A DNA stretch of 64,000 nucleotides. It comes from Legionella yabuuchiae (GTDB lineage: Bacteria > Pseudomonadota > Gammaproteobacteria > Legionellales > Legionellaceae). Positions 10,542 to 18,700 of this stretch are shown here, one piece after another. Below the pieces are notes generated by a model. The model searched no databases. It was not told the origin of the DNA and saw only the letters and a list, made by a program, of their open reading frames with translations. Numbering within the stretch: position 1 is the stretch's first letter; the number at the start of each line of letters is the position of its first letter. The DNA is taken from contig NZ_CAAAIW010000005.1 of assembly GCF_900640115.1 (NCBI RefSeq), positions 1 through 64,000 on the forward strand, given 5' to 3'. The position numbers and the translations under genes are program-made.

Positions 10542-11885
10542 ATGTTTAAAACCAATCATACCTACCAACCTGAAAAAACACTCATGCGCATTACAAACGA
10601 TATGAGCATTTGTCAAAGCGATTATCCCATAGATTGGTATCAAGAAGAGCTTATTCCTTACGCAGAAGCCTACCAAGCGCTTCCAGACCGCAAACTTACC
10701 ACGGTGTTAGAGTGGATGCGGCCTTTTATGACGAAGGCCCAAGATCATTTTGGTGATCAACTGTTGCTGCTTGCTCATTATTATATGGGCGGTGATATCG
10801 TCAGGCTCATTGAACAGTTTGGAGGGAAAATTGGCGATTCCTATCAGCTCGCGCTCATGGCGGCCAATCATCCTGAAAAATCCGTTATTGTGGAATCAGC
10901 CGTTCATTTTATGGCAGAATCCATTAGCATTCTGGCGAGCAACCATCAACAAGTGTATATCACCAATCCCAAATCAGGTTGCACCATGGAAATGTTGGCT
11001 AAGGATTTCATGGTAGAGCCAGCATTCCTCGATTTGAATGAACGGTACGGAGCCGACAAAATTTTACCCGTCTGTTACATGAATACTTCTGGTCGTGTAA
11101 AAGCCATGACTGGCGCGCAAGGAGGGGCTGTGTGCACCAGTTCTAACGTTAAAAAAATTGTTCAATGGGCACAAAGCCAAGGAAAAAAAATATTGTTTAT
11201 CCCCGATCAACATATGGGAGAAAACATTGCCTGGTGGCTCAACATCCAACATTTAGCCTACTGGCCAGGCGGGACAGCGGGGGCGCAATATTCCCTGCAC
11301 CATCAAGATAAAAACACCTTAGCTCAATTTGATAAAGCAGAACTTATTCTCTTTGCGAGCGAATGCGCCGTGCATACTTATTACCAACCCGATATGTGCG
11401 CCTATTGGCAGATCCAAGGTTACACCACCATTGTCCATCCAGAATGCCGCAATGACGTGGTTCGCATCGCCGATCACGCAGGCTCCACCGCCTTTATCTG
11501 GGATTATGTTACTAAAGATCGTGCTCATACCAAACGGTATGCGATAGGTACGGAAAATCATATGGTCGAAAATTTAAAGCAATATTGTAAACCGCTCGGT
11601 ATTCAGGTTGTCAATTTAGCCGAAGCCCCTATCACCGAGAGCCCGCCTGGAGTGGGTTGTGGATGCGCGACCATGTCTCGAAATGATCCCCCTCATCTGG
11701 TTGGCTTACTAGACCTACTCCGCCAAGGCAAAGCCATGCCTTATAATGAAGTCAAAGCAGGCGATGTGGTGAATGAATTCAGTGGCACTCGTCAAAGACT
11801 TGAAACAAACGATCAAGCCTGGGTGATTGAAAACGCGAAAAAAGCTTTACAGATGATGATTGATATTACTGAGGGTAAACTTTAG
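10542..11885 (+). CDS. nadA: quinolinate synthase, long form
   Basis: NadA condenses iminoaspartate with dihydroxyacetone phosphate to quinolinate using an oxygen-sensitive 4Fe-4S cluster. Cluster-ligand motifs are recognisable: GAVCTSSN, the VHPECRND segment and the C-terminal GVGCGCATM. At about 447 residues it is some 100 longer than the E. coli enzyme, because of an N-terminal extension and a longer first domain. This is the long type found in various bacteria. I chose the ATG at 10542 because AGGTG sits six bases upstream; a GTG at 10533 is also possible. Last gene of purB-nadB-nadA, followed directly by a REP hairpin. Confidence 0.93.
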   Translation: MFKTNHTYQPEKTLMRITNDMSICQSDYPIDWYQEELIPYAEAYQALPDRKLTTVLEWMRPFMTKAQDHFGDQLLLLAHYYMGGDIVRLIEQFGGKIGDSYQLALMAANHPEKSVIVESAVHFMAESISILASNHQQVYITNPKSGCTMEMLAKDFMVEPAFLDLNERYGADKILPVCYMNTSGRVKAMTGAQGGAVCTSSNVKKIVQWAQSQGKKILFIPDQHMGENIAWWLNIQHLAYWPGGTAGAQYSLHHQDKNTLAQFDKAELILFASECAVHTYYQPDMCAYWQIQGYTTIVHPECRNDVVRIADHAGSTAFIWDYVTKDRAHTKRYAIGTENHMVENLKQYCKPLGIQVVNLAEAPITESPPGVGCGCATMSRNDPPHLVGLLDLLRQGKAMPYNEVKAGDVVNEFSGTRQRLETNDQAWVIENAKKALQMMIDITEGKL

Positions 11886-11908
11886 AACTTATTGTTATTA
11901 TGAAAAAG

Positions 11909-11959
11909 CAGGCGTAGCCTGGGAGTAGGCCCAAAGGGCCGTATCCCAGGGTTACATTC
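11909..11959 (+). repeat. REP palindrome, copy 1 (3' of nadA)
   Basis: A GC-rich hairpin in AT-rich DNA. CCTGGGA at 11919-11925 pairs with TCCCAGG near 11944-11950, around the inner stem GGCCC-AAA-GGGCC. It lies just beyond nadA and on the 3' side of the RAYT gene. An inverted copy lies on the other side of the transposase at 12563-12605, and a third copy is at 29023-29070. It could also serve as a transcription barrier or mRNA stabiliser for the nad operon. Confidence 0.8.
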
Positions 11960-11968
11960 ACGACTTAT

Positions 11969-12490
11969 TTACTCTCCAAACTCACCTTGACCACCATCAT
12001 ATCCCCAATTTTCTTGCAAAACTGCATTCTGAACATAACGATGAAAACTGGAATAGGGCCATTCTTTAGCTGAGGATACATATCCATGTTTAACAGGGTT
12101 AAAGTGAATATAATCGATATGTGCTTGAAAGTCTGATTCATCACGTATTCGATGCTCCCAGAACCGACGTTGCCATAGATGATACTCTCCTCGTTGATCT
12201 TTTGTTATTTTTACGCCTTGCTTGATTAAATTTTTTGTAAAATACGATTTGATCTGATGCCAGCGTAATGAGTAATTAAAATCATCGTCTGGCAGTTTCC
12301 ACACAGCATGTAAATGATCGGGCAATACAACTATAGCCTCCATACTAAAAGGATATTTTTGTTTCATTTTTCGAAATGCCTCACCCAACAGGCCAATATG
12401 GCTAGTTAATAATTGTGATTTCCGATTTCTCAAGGCAAGAGTAAAAAAATAAGTGCCGCCAGGCGTAAAATCTCTGCGAAAATAAACCAT
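11969..12490 (-). mobile_element. REP-associated tyrosine transposase (RAYT, IS200/IS605-related Y1)
   Basis: A 173-residue single-domain HUH nuclease of the RAYT/TnpA-REP group. These proteins cut and rejoin single-stranded REP hairpins and are thought to spread them. Visible motifs: YFRRDFTPGGTYFFT at the N-terminus, VVLPDHLHAVW (the His-x-His metal site, residues about 57-67), WQRRFWEHRI, and YIHFNPVKHGYV carrying the presumed nucleophilic Tyr (near 129). The C-terminus has WPYSSFHRYV. The frame is intact and of normal length. It is flanked by REP copies in opposite orientations, the classical single-RAYT arrangement, and is probably host-fixed rather than an active insertion sequence. Confidence 0.92.
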
Positions 12491-12562
12491 AATTATTTAT
12501 AAAGTTGGATTTCTTGTGAAGGGAATTTTATAAGGGTTTGTTGAGCTATGGAAGTAAAATGA

Positions 12563-12605
12563 AACCCTGGGATACGGCCCTTTAGGCCTACTCCCAGGCT
12601 ACGCC
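12563..12605 (-). repeat. REP palindrome, copy 2 (upstream of RAYT)
   Basis: Reads AACCCTGGGATACGG on the plus strand, the reverse complement of copy 1, with CCTGGGA/TCCCAGG arms around GGCCC-TTTA-GGCC. It lies about 70 bases upstream of the RAYT start, so the gene sits between inverted REPs. Confidence 0.8.
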
Positions 12606-12648
12606 GGCTAAAAAAATCTGAGTAGTACAGAGCGTGTAGGGTATCGCG

Positions 12649-13014
12649 TTAAGGATAAAAAACACAGGTTTCAAGAGAATCGGTACAAGCATAACCGCCG
12701 AGATCTTCATGCCATTGGAACTCGGTGCGAGCAGGTCTTTTAACTCTAGTCTGCCACCAAATTGAATAGTTACCTAAAGAATTCTGATACGTACACATAA
12801 CGCCAACCGTCATGCCAGCAAGTAAAATATTCGCCCGCACAAAGCGAGTGCCTTCTTCTCCCTGAGGTGGCTCAGAAAAAGGATTCACCTGCCAAGGTTC
12901 TGGTACTTCCCCCCAGGCCAGCGAACTGGTCTCAGGATGAGGACAAACCGCAGCATAGGCTTGAGTAAATAGAGCCAAGCTGATAACAGCAACTAGATAA
13001 TGGAACCTACTCAT
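12649..13014 (-). CDS. small exported protein, DUF3757-like
   Basis: A 121-residue protein with a clear Sec signal peptide (hydrophobic core LVAVISLALFTQAYA, cleavage expected around residue 21). The mature part has four cysteines, in CPHPETSS, VMCTYQNS, YACTDS and ETCVFYP, which can form two disulfides in the periplasm. The pattern of a Trp-rich middle, the CTYQNS motif and a terminal cysteine pair resembles the DUF3757 family, which I associate mainly with Legionella. That assignment is from memory of the family. Function is unknown. It stands alone between the RAYT locus and the tRNA. Confidence 0.7.
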   Translation of the reverse strand: MSRFHYLVAVISLALFTQAYAAVCPHPETSSLAWGEVPEPWQVNPFSEPPQGEEGTRFVRANILLAGMTVGVMCTYQNSLGNYSIWWQTRVKRPARTEFQWHEDLGGYACTDSLETCVFYP

Positions 13015-13096
13015 ACCAGCACCTCAATCATAGGGGAATATAATTCAGTATAAACTAAATTCTACCTTCTAATAAAAAACTTTTTTTAAATACCCA

Positions 13097-13124
13097 TTGT
13101 GTAACGGAAGCACTTTGCTATAAT
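13097..13124 (+). promoter_or_regulatory. promoter of tRNA-Leu
   Basis: TTGTGT (13097-13102), a 16-base spacer and a perfect TATAAT (13119-13124), ending ten bases before the tRNA. The position fits direct transcription of the tRNA with a very short leader. Confidence 0.6.
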
Positions 13125-13134
13125 GAGCGCCTGT

Positions 13135-13221
13135 GCCGGGGTGGCGGAATTGGTAGACGCGCCGGATTCAAAATCCGGTGGTGGTGACACCGTGTGGGTT
13201 CGAGTCCCACCCTCGGTACCA
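13135..13221 (+). tRNA. tRNA-Leu (anticodon CAA)
   Basis: An 87-base class II tRNA including an encoded 3' CCA. The acceptor arm GCCGGGG pairs with CCTCGGT (with G-U pairs). The D-arm has GGTAGA, the anticodon stem CCGGA/TCCGG closes a loop with CAA, and a long variable arm (GGTGGTGACACC) identifies a leucine type. The T-arm GTGGGTTCGAGTCCCAC is canonical. It reads UUG codons. No integrase gene or 3'-end duplication is seen beside it, so there is no sign that it has served as an attachment site here. Confidence 0.96.
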
Positions 13222-13305
13222 AGCCTTTGATTTATCTTGCATTACAAGTACTTTTTATCTTATCTCCTACATTAGCTATAGGACTTCTTAGAACGCACGT
13301 TTGAA

Positions 13306-14568
13306 CTAGGACTGGGGTGTTGCTGGTTTATCAAGTGGTTCTTTCCTGAATGATCGTGTTTCTTCTTCATCCATCAGAGGCTTAATCTTAATAAGAAATG
13401 GAATAAATCCTAAAGCAAGAAGAACCGAAATTTGGTACAACCCTACCCAACCGAAAAAAGAATATAAATACGCCGCGATGGGGCCTGAAAAAATTCTCGG
13501 TGTAGTCGACAGTGCGGCTAAAATTGAAAATTGTGTGGCTGTGAAACGGCGATCAACGACTTTCATAATTAAGGCCACAAGAGCCGTTGATCCCATGCCA
13601 GTAGCAAAATTATCACAAATGACGGCCAACGCAAATAAAGCCACATTGTTTCCTACAACGGCCAGTGCTACGAATAATGTGTTCGCAATAGCTTGCATAA
13701 GACCGAACGTCATTAAAGCACGGTATAAGGACCACCGCATCATTAAGATTCCTGCAGTCAATCCGCCGATAAGGATAGCCACGACGCCCATAATTTTATT
13801 GACGTACCCGATGGTATCTAAGGAAAATCCTATCCCCTGAATTAAAAATGGCATTACAATCCCACTAGTGGTCGCGGTAAACGCTTCCCCCAGCTTGTAT
13901 AATAAAATAAATACAATCAGAGCAAAGATACCTTTACGAGCGAATAATTCTTTAATAGGCTCAGAAAATGACTGAGCAAGAGTGGTATTGGTTGCCGTTG
14001 AAGTTGATGGCTCAGAACTCCAGAGCGTCGCAAGCATGCCAACGATCATTAACAACCCCATAAAACGGTAAGCAAACGCCCAGCCAAATTTTTGGGCAAT
14101 AATTAAAGCGAATCCACCGGACACTAATAACGCAACTCGGTATCCAAATACCGCAAATGACGCGCCTAAAGCGTATTGTGTTGGCGTAAGATATTCGGTT
14201 CGATGCGCCTCGATCGCCATATCTTGCGTGGCGGAGGTGCACGCCAAAATTATAGCAATCAAAGCAAGCCAATAGGAATGAGCCGCTGGACTAAACCACG
14301 CCATAAGATTAAAACCCAACAGCAGCAGAACTTGGGTCGTTAATATCCAACTGCGACGTTTCCCTAGTGAAAATAACGTATAGCGATCTAACAGTGGCGC
14401 CCAAACCACGCGATAAAGATAAGGCAAACCAATAAGGCTCAACATCCCTGTAGCCATAACCGACATGCCGGACACGGCAAACCAAGCTTGTAAGGTGCTG
14501 CTCACTAAGGATAGGGGAAGGCCAGAAGAGAATCCCAAAATAAAAACTATCAGAAGGCGTTTGTTCAT
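13306..14568 (-). CDS. MFS permease, AmpG-like
   Basis: A 420-residue, roughly twelve-helix major facilitator. The start MNKRLLIVFILGFSSGLPL, the motif VWAPLLDRY near residue 57, and ACTSATQDMAIEAHRTEYL are characteristic of the AmpG branch, which imports GlcNAc-anhydroMurNAc muropeptides for cell-wall recycling. Proteobacteria often carry several AmpG-type paralogues and the true substrate may differ. It is transcribed in the same direction as mip but lies some 290 bases downstream of it, separated by palindromic repeats, so it is probably a separate unit. Confidence 0.82.
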   Translation of the reverse strand: MNKRLLIVFILGFSSGLPLSLVSSTLQAWFAVSGMSVMATGMLSLIGLPYLYRVVWAPLLDRYTLFSLGKRRSWILTTQVLLLLGFNLMAWFSPAAHSYWLALIAIILACTSATQDMAIEAHRTEYLTPTQYALGASFAVFGYRVALLVSGGFALIIAQKFGWAFAYRFMGLLMIVGMLATLWSSEPSTSTATNTTLAQSFSEPIKELFARKGIFALIVFILLYKLGEAFTATTSGIVMPFLIQGIGFSLDTIGYVNKIMGVVAILIGGLTAGILMMRWSLYRALMTFGLMQAIANTLFVALAVVGNNVALFALAVICDNFATGMGSTALVALIMKVVDRRFTATQFSILAALSTTPRIFSGPIAAYLYSFFGWVGLYQISVLLALGFIPFLIKIKPLMDEEETRSFRKEPLDKPATPQS

Positions 14569-14663
14569 AAATAAGCCAATAATGGGAATAAAGAGATTTA
14601 CTGTCTGTAGCCCAGATAGAAGCGTAGCTGTAATTCGGAGTTACTTTAAAATGGCTGAACGTG

Positions 14664-14750
14664 GGTCGTTGCGAATGAAATAAAGCAATCTAGATCGATA
14701 TTCAATTGAAATACCGACCTGGATTGCTTCGCCAGTGCTCGCAAGGACGC
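14664..14750. repeat. long hairpin repeat of the GGATTGCTTCG type
   Basis: A long imperfect palindrome. The left arm from GTCGTTGCGA to AAGCAATCTAG is complementary to the right arm from CTGGATTGCTTCG to CTCGCAAGGACGC, and the centre is self-complementary around TTCAATTGAA. Comparable GGATTGCTTCG hairpins occur dispersed in many intracellular gammaproteobacteria and rickettsiae; that comparison is from memory. It lies between mip and the AmpG-like gene, next to a half copy of another repeat. Confidence 0.65.
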
Positions 14751-14754
14751 ATCA

Positions 14755-14781
14755 GTCGCATTTTGAGGTATCATGAATATA
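14755..14781 (+). repeat. half copy of the TTCAAAATGCGA element
   Basis: One arm of the dispersed element: GTCGCATTTTGAGGTATC followed by ATGAATATA. It matches the right arms at 29471-29497, 52486-52512 and 63493-63520. No partner arm is evident nearby, so this is a solo end or a degraded copy. Confidence 0.6.
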
Positions 14782-14859
14782 CACCTCTGATTTCCCCGAC
14801 TTTCGCCAGGGAAATCCGGCTACAACATCACACTTAATGTGGGTTTAATGAATTAGAGT

Positions 14860-15555
14860 TTACTTTTTAACCGAAACCAAATGAATTTTAAAAATTAACG
14901 TTTCATTTGGTCCAATTGGGCCACCAACACTTCGAGAGCCATACGCTAAATCAGATGGCACGTATATTTCCCAGGTAGCGCCCTCTTGCATTAATTGCAG
15001 TGCTTCAGTCCAGCCAGGAATGACTTGGGACAGTTTAAACGTGGCGGGTTTGCCTGTTTTTTCAGTGCTATCAAACACTTCGCCGTTAATTAATCGGCCA
15101 GTGTATTCCACCGTTACTGTATCATCTTTGTTAGGCTTTGGGCCAGAACCGGCTTGTAGCACTTTATATTGCAAGCCATTAGGAAGCGCTACAACGCCTT
15201 CTTTCGCTTTATTTTCCTTCAGAAACGCTTCACCTTTTTTTTTATTTTCTTCTGCTGTTTTATTGAATTCAGCGGTACGTTTTTCCATTAGATCTTTTTG
15301 AAACTTGGTCAGCACATCTTTCATTTGTTGGTCGGTTAACAGTTGCTTTCCACCGTTCATGCCGTCTTTCATCCCTTGTGCCAAGACTTCGGGGTTAACT
15401 TCAATGCCTTGACGCTTAAAGTTTTTACCGAGGTCAATACCGATGCTATAAGATAGCTTATCCTGATCCGTCTTTAAGACTTGTGTATCGTTTGCAGCCA
15501 TTGAGGTGGACATAGCAACGCTCATCATAGCTGCAGCGACCAGTTTCATCTTCAT
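14860..15555 (-). CDS. mip: Mip-like FKBP-type peptidyl-prolyl cis-trans isomerase
   Basis: A 231-residue exported isomerase. The signal peptide ([20 protein letters not shown]) ends at an Ala-x-Ala-type site near residue 21. Next come an N-terminal dimerisation segment ([19 protein letters not shown]), a long lysine/glutamate-rich connecting helix (about 65-120) and a C-terminal FKBP domain (about 125-231) with [28 protein letters not shown] and the terminal [17 protein letters not shown]. Sequence and domain plan match Legionella macrophage infectivity potentiator along the whole length. Legionella Mip is a surface-associated dimer that helps early intracellular infection and binds collagen; the same role here is inference. 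It begins about 170 bases after the end of the giant gene. Confidence 0.95.
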   Translation of the reverse strand: MKMKLVAAAMMSVAMSTSMAANDTQVLKTDQDKLSYSIGIDLGKNFKRQGIEVNPEVLAQGMKDGMNGGKQLLTDQQMKDVLTKFQKDLMEKRTAEFNKTAEENKKKGEAFLKENKAKEGVVALPNGLQYKVLQAGSGPKPNKDDTVTVEYTGRLINGEVFDSTEKTGKPATFKLSQVIPGWTEALQLMQEGATWEIYVPSDLAYGSRSVGGPIGPNETLIFKIHLVSVKK

Positions 15556-15631
15556 AAATTATTCCCCTTTGTCTTCCATAAATAACATCAAAAAAATAGC
15601 AATAACGTCTAGGAGCACTCCCCTAGCTGTT

Positions 15632-15676
15632 CAGAACCTAAGCAAAAAACGCTTTCTGGCTTGTACCTAGGTTCTG
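15632..15676. other. inverted repeat between the giant gene and mip
   Basis: CAGAACCTA (15632-15640) and TAGGTTCTG (15668-15676) are perfect nine-base arms around 27 bases, with a smaller AAGC/GCTT pairing inside. It lies 3' of the giant gene and in the leader of mip. There is no T-run on the relevant side, so a classical terminator is not demonstrated; it could shape the mip leader RNA. Confidence 0.35.
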
Positions 15677-15723
15677 TTCCCCAGCTATTCTGCCTAAAAC
15701 AAACAAGAATTGCTAGAGTGAAT

Positions 15724-18700
15724 TCAACTAACTAAAGCGTCATCTCGATGCATCAGATCCTCTTTAAGCATATCTAGGGCTACTTGATCCTGAAGTTTAT
15801 TGATTAAAGCATCGCCTCTGGCCAAGATATCGTTTGTCAAATGGGTGAGATGCGTCGGTATTGCGGGCAACTGCTCGCGCAAACCGTTGAGTACCGCTAT
15901 TAATCGCCTTGTCGCTTCAGTACCCTCTATATTGGCCAGTTGAGTTGCCCTATCGAGTGTACCGAATAGGGTTCTTATTGCCTCTAGCTTTTTCCGATTC
16001 CGGGGGATAAATAAACCGGCTTGAGTCAACCGACTTGAGAGCCACTTAGATCTAGGATCTAGAGGATTAAATTTCTCATCGAAACTGTCTTGTAATCCAT
16101 CGAACAGTTTTTGAGACAGCATAGAAAGTTCTTCAAGTCCAAGCTGCTGAAGTATGGGCAAGCGCTCGACCGCATGCAAATCAGATGTCATGTGACGAAT
16201 CACCATATCTTGCATTTGATTTAATGTGTTTAGATAGCGGCTTTTCCCACTGCGATTGAGCTTAAACCAACCTCTGGTTTGATTAATCTTAAAATCCTCC
16301 TCAATGGCTTTGATCTTTGCTTGTTGAATCGCTGCAAGAACCAATTCGTAACGGCGCTCACCTTCTGCAATAGGCTGATTCATAATGTCATCAATCTCTG
16401 CCTGAAGTTCATTCGCTTCAACCTTACGATGTGCCGCTTTAAACCAGCTTCCTTGATAAGCGCTTAATAGAGATTTAACCTCTTGTCCCATCACAGTAAC
16501 TTGAGCGTTTGTTTCGGTTAATCGAATGTTTGATTCCCCGATCACTTCAAATTCATTCGCAAGCTTCATTAATTTAGTTTGCTGGTTTACGTTTAGATCC
16601 CTGATTTTACCAAGACATGACTTGACTGGATTAGCATCCAACACCGTTTGCGCATGCGCTAGGTATTTATTAAAACCAGCTTGCAATAGGCGCTCATTTT
16701 GCTCTGTATCAATTGGATGGATAGGATTAGACTCAGCCAGTTGCTCATCAGAAACAAATACCTCTTTCTGCAATAGGTGCATCAGAATAATTCGTCGCTC
16801 TCGTTCAGCGTTTGATTCATTTGAAGCAAAAGAAAAAGATGGACTTAATGCGGACTGATCAAATAACGCTTCTGACTTGACGCTTTCTAGCGGTAACGCG
16901 CTATAAAAATCTATCAGCACCGACCGAACTTTAGAGGTGTATATGGGCGATACGTTTTGACTGAGATAAAAGGCTCCATTGTCAAATAAAACATAAGACA
17001 AGTTTGTTTGCTCAAACAAATCAACCATGTTCCTAAGCACCGCTGGTGTTTGGGTTCTGAAGCGCTCTACTCCTGAAAGCAATGCCTCAATTGAAACTTC
17101 AGAATGTTGCTCATGATAAGAAATTGCTTTAAACATTGCTTGATACAATAACTCAGCCGCATCTAGAGTAATTTCTTCATCCGCTAGGTAGTTTAGAACT
17201 CGCTCTAATACCTGAGGGTATCGTTTAAAGTATTTTTTATCACTAGCCACGATAGTCATCGCGAACCTAATTTTTTCTTCATCCTTTATTACTTTCAAAC
17301 TTAGCAAAAGACGTTCAAACAGTGCTTCTGCAGAGAGCGTTCTTCCTTGTTCAAATGAAGAAACCACTAGTGTTATCATCTCATTTAGTAAGAAGGTCTG
17401 ATTTAAAGAAAATGTTGGATCTGCCAAATAATCTAACAGTTGTGCAAACAATTTCGGGAATTTTTCAAAAGAAGCTTCATGGTTTATCACCGCATCCATC
17501 AGAATGATAAATCGCTCTACATCCAAAGACCGCAATTTCTCAAGAATCTCTGCTCTATTTAACGCTTCAGCCTTCTCATCTAAAAGACGATAGACTTTCG
17601 CTAAGGCCACTATCTTTTGAGTAAAGCGTGCCGTCTTTTCGGACTTGGAATACCTAGACGCATCGATCGCTTGCCATAGAGACTTAATTTGCTCTTGATG
17701 ATTTAACATTTGCTGATTTGATAATTCTTTTAAAATGGGTCTCATCACCTCAAACCAAGATTTACCTTGAAGCGTCAAGCCCCAAGCTAATAGGTCGCTC
17801 ACTTGACTGATTTGGCCCCCTGGTTTGCCCAAGAGCATCCATAGCGCTTCAAGATTCTCTTTGTACTGCCCTGTTCCACCTTTATTCCACCACTCTGTTG
17901 TCTTTTTGACCAATCCAGCAAAGACATCCCAGTTTTGACCTTCTTCAAATTGTTCCATTATTCTACAAAACGCCAATAGTAATGGTAAGCGCTCTTGTGG
18001 GGTATGATTTATAGAACCCCAAGATTCCCATTTCGTTAACATCCGAACTCGATGTTCGGTGGTACCCGAAATCGCTCTATCGATATGATGGAGTACCTCT
18101 TCATAAGAACATCCCTCAAAATCGACCGTGTTTGCAATCTTACCAATGGTATGGAAATGCTTGATATTCATTGGACGAGCTATAGAAAAACGCATCGCTA
18201 AACGAGTAGACGATGATTCGCTCAATAACCGATCGTACTGAATTAAATAATCGCTGCCCCATCGTTGCTGTTGCTCAACGGTTAAACGATTAAGATAGTC
18301 AAGTACAGGGGAGATTTCTGCAATACGACTTTCCTTGCTCAGCATGCTGGTTTGACATAAGCGTTGAACCGCAAGCGTTTGAAGTTCAGGAACCAAACCG
18401 CGTAATTGGCGCATAGCGGCAAGTTTAATAGGCTCTGATACGCTGTCAAAGAAATGAGCCATCGCAATTTCAGAATTGGCTGAAGCCTCAACCGCTTGAA
18501 ACGCATCCGATGGGTTAATGATTTGACGCACTGTGAGTTGCAGTGTTTGTAAAAATTCTTCTTGTGAAGTGCAACGAGCCATCAAATTAGCAAATCGTTG
18601 CAACGATTTATGCTCTTCCAAAATCCGCATGAGCTTTGGAACGTCTTGTAGTTTTGCATGATCTGGCAATCTAGAGATCACCCCACCAATGGCAGCAAGC

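Noticed and set aside
11909-12605. CRISPR-like repeat array
   Set aside because: Only two inverted palindromes flank a gene; there are no regularly spaced direct repeats here or elsewhere in the window.
13135-13221. tRNA-Leu as an integration site of an island
   Set aside because: No integrase gene and no duplicate of the tRNA 3' end were found; the nearby RAYT does not use tRNA sites.
15632-15676. Intrinsic terminator of the giant gene
   Set aside because: The stem is good but no T-run follows on the minus strand, so it is listed only as an inverted repeat.
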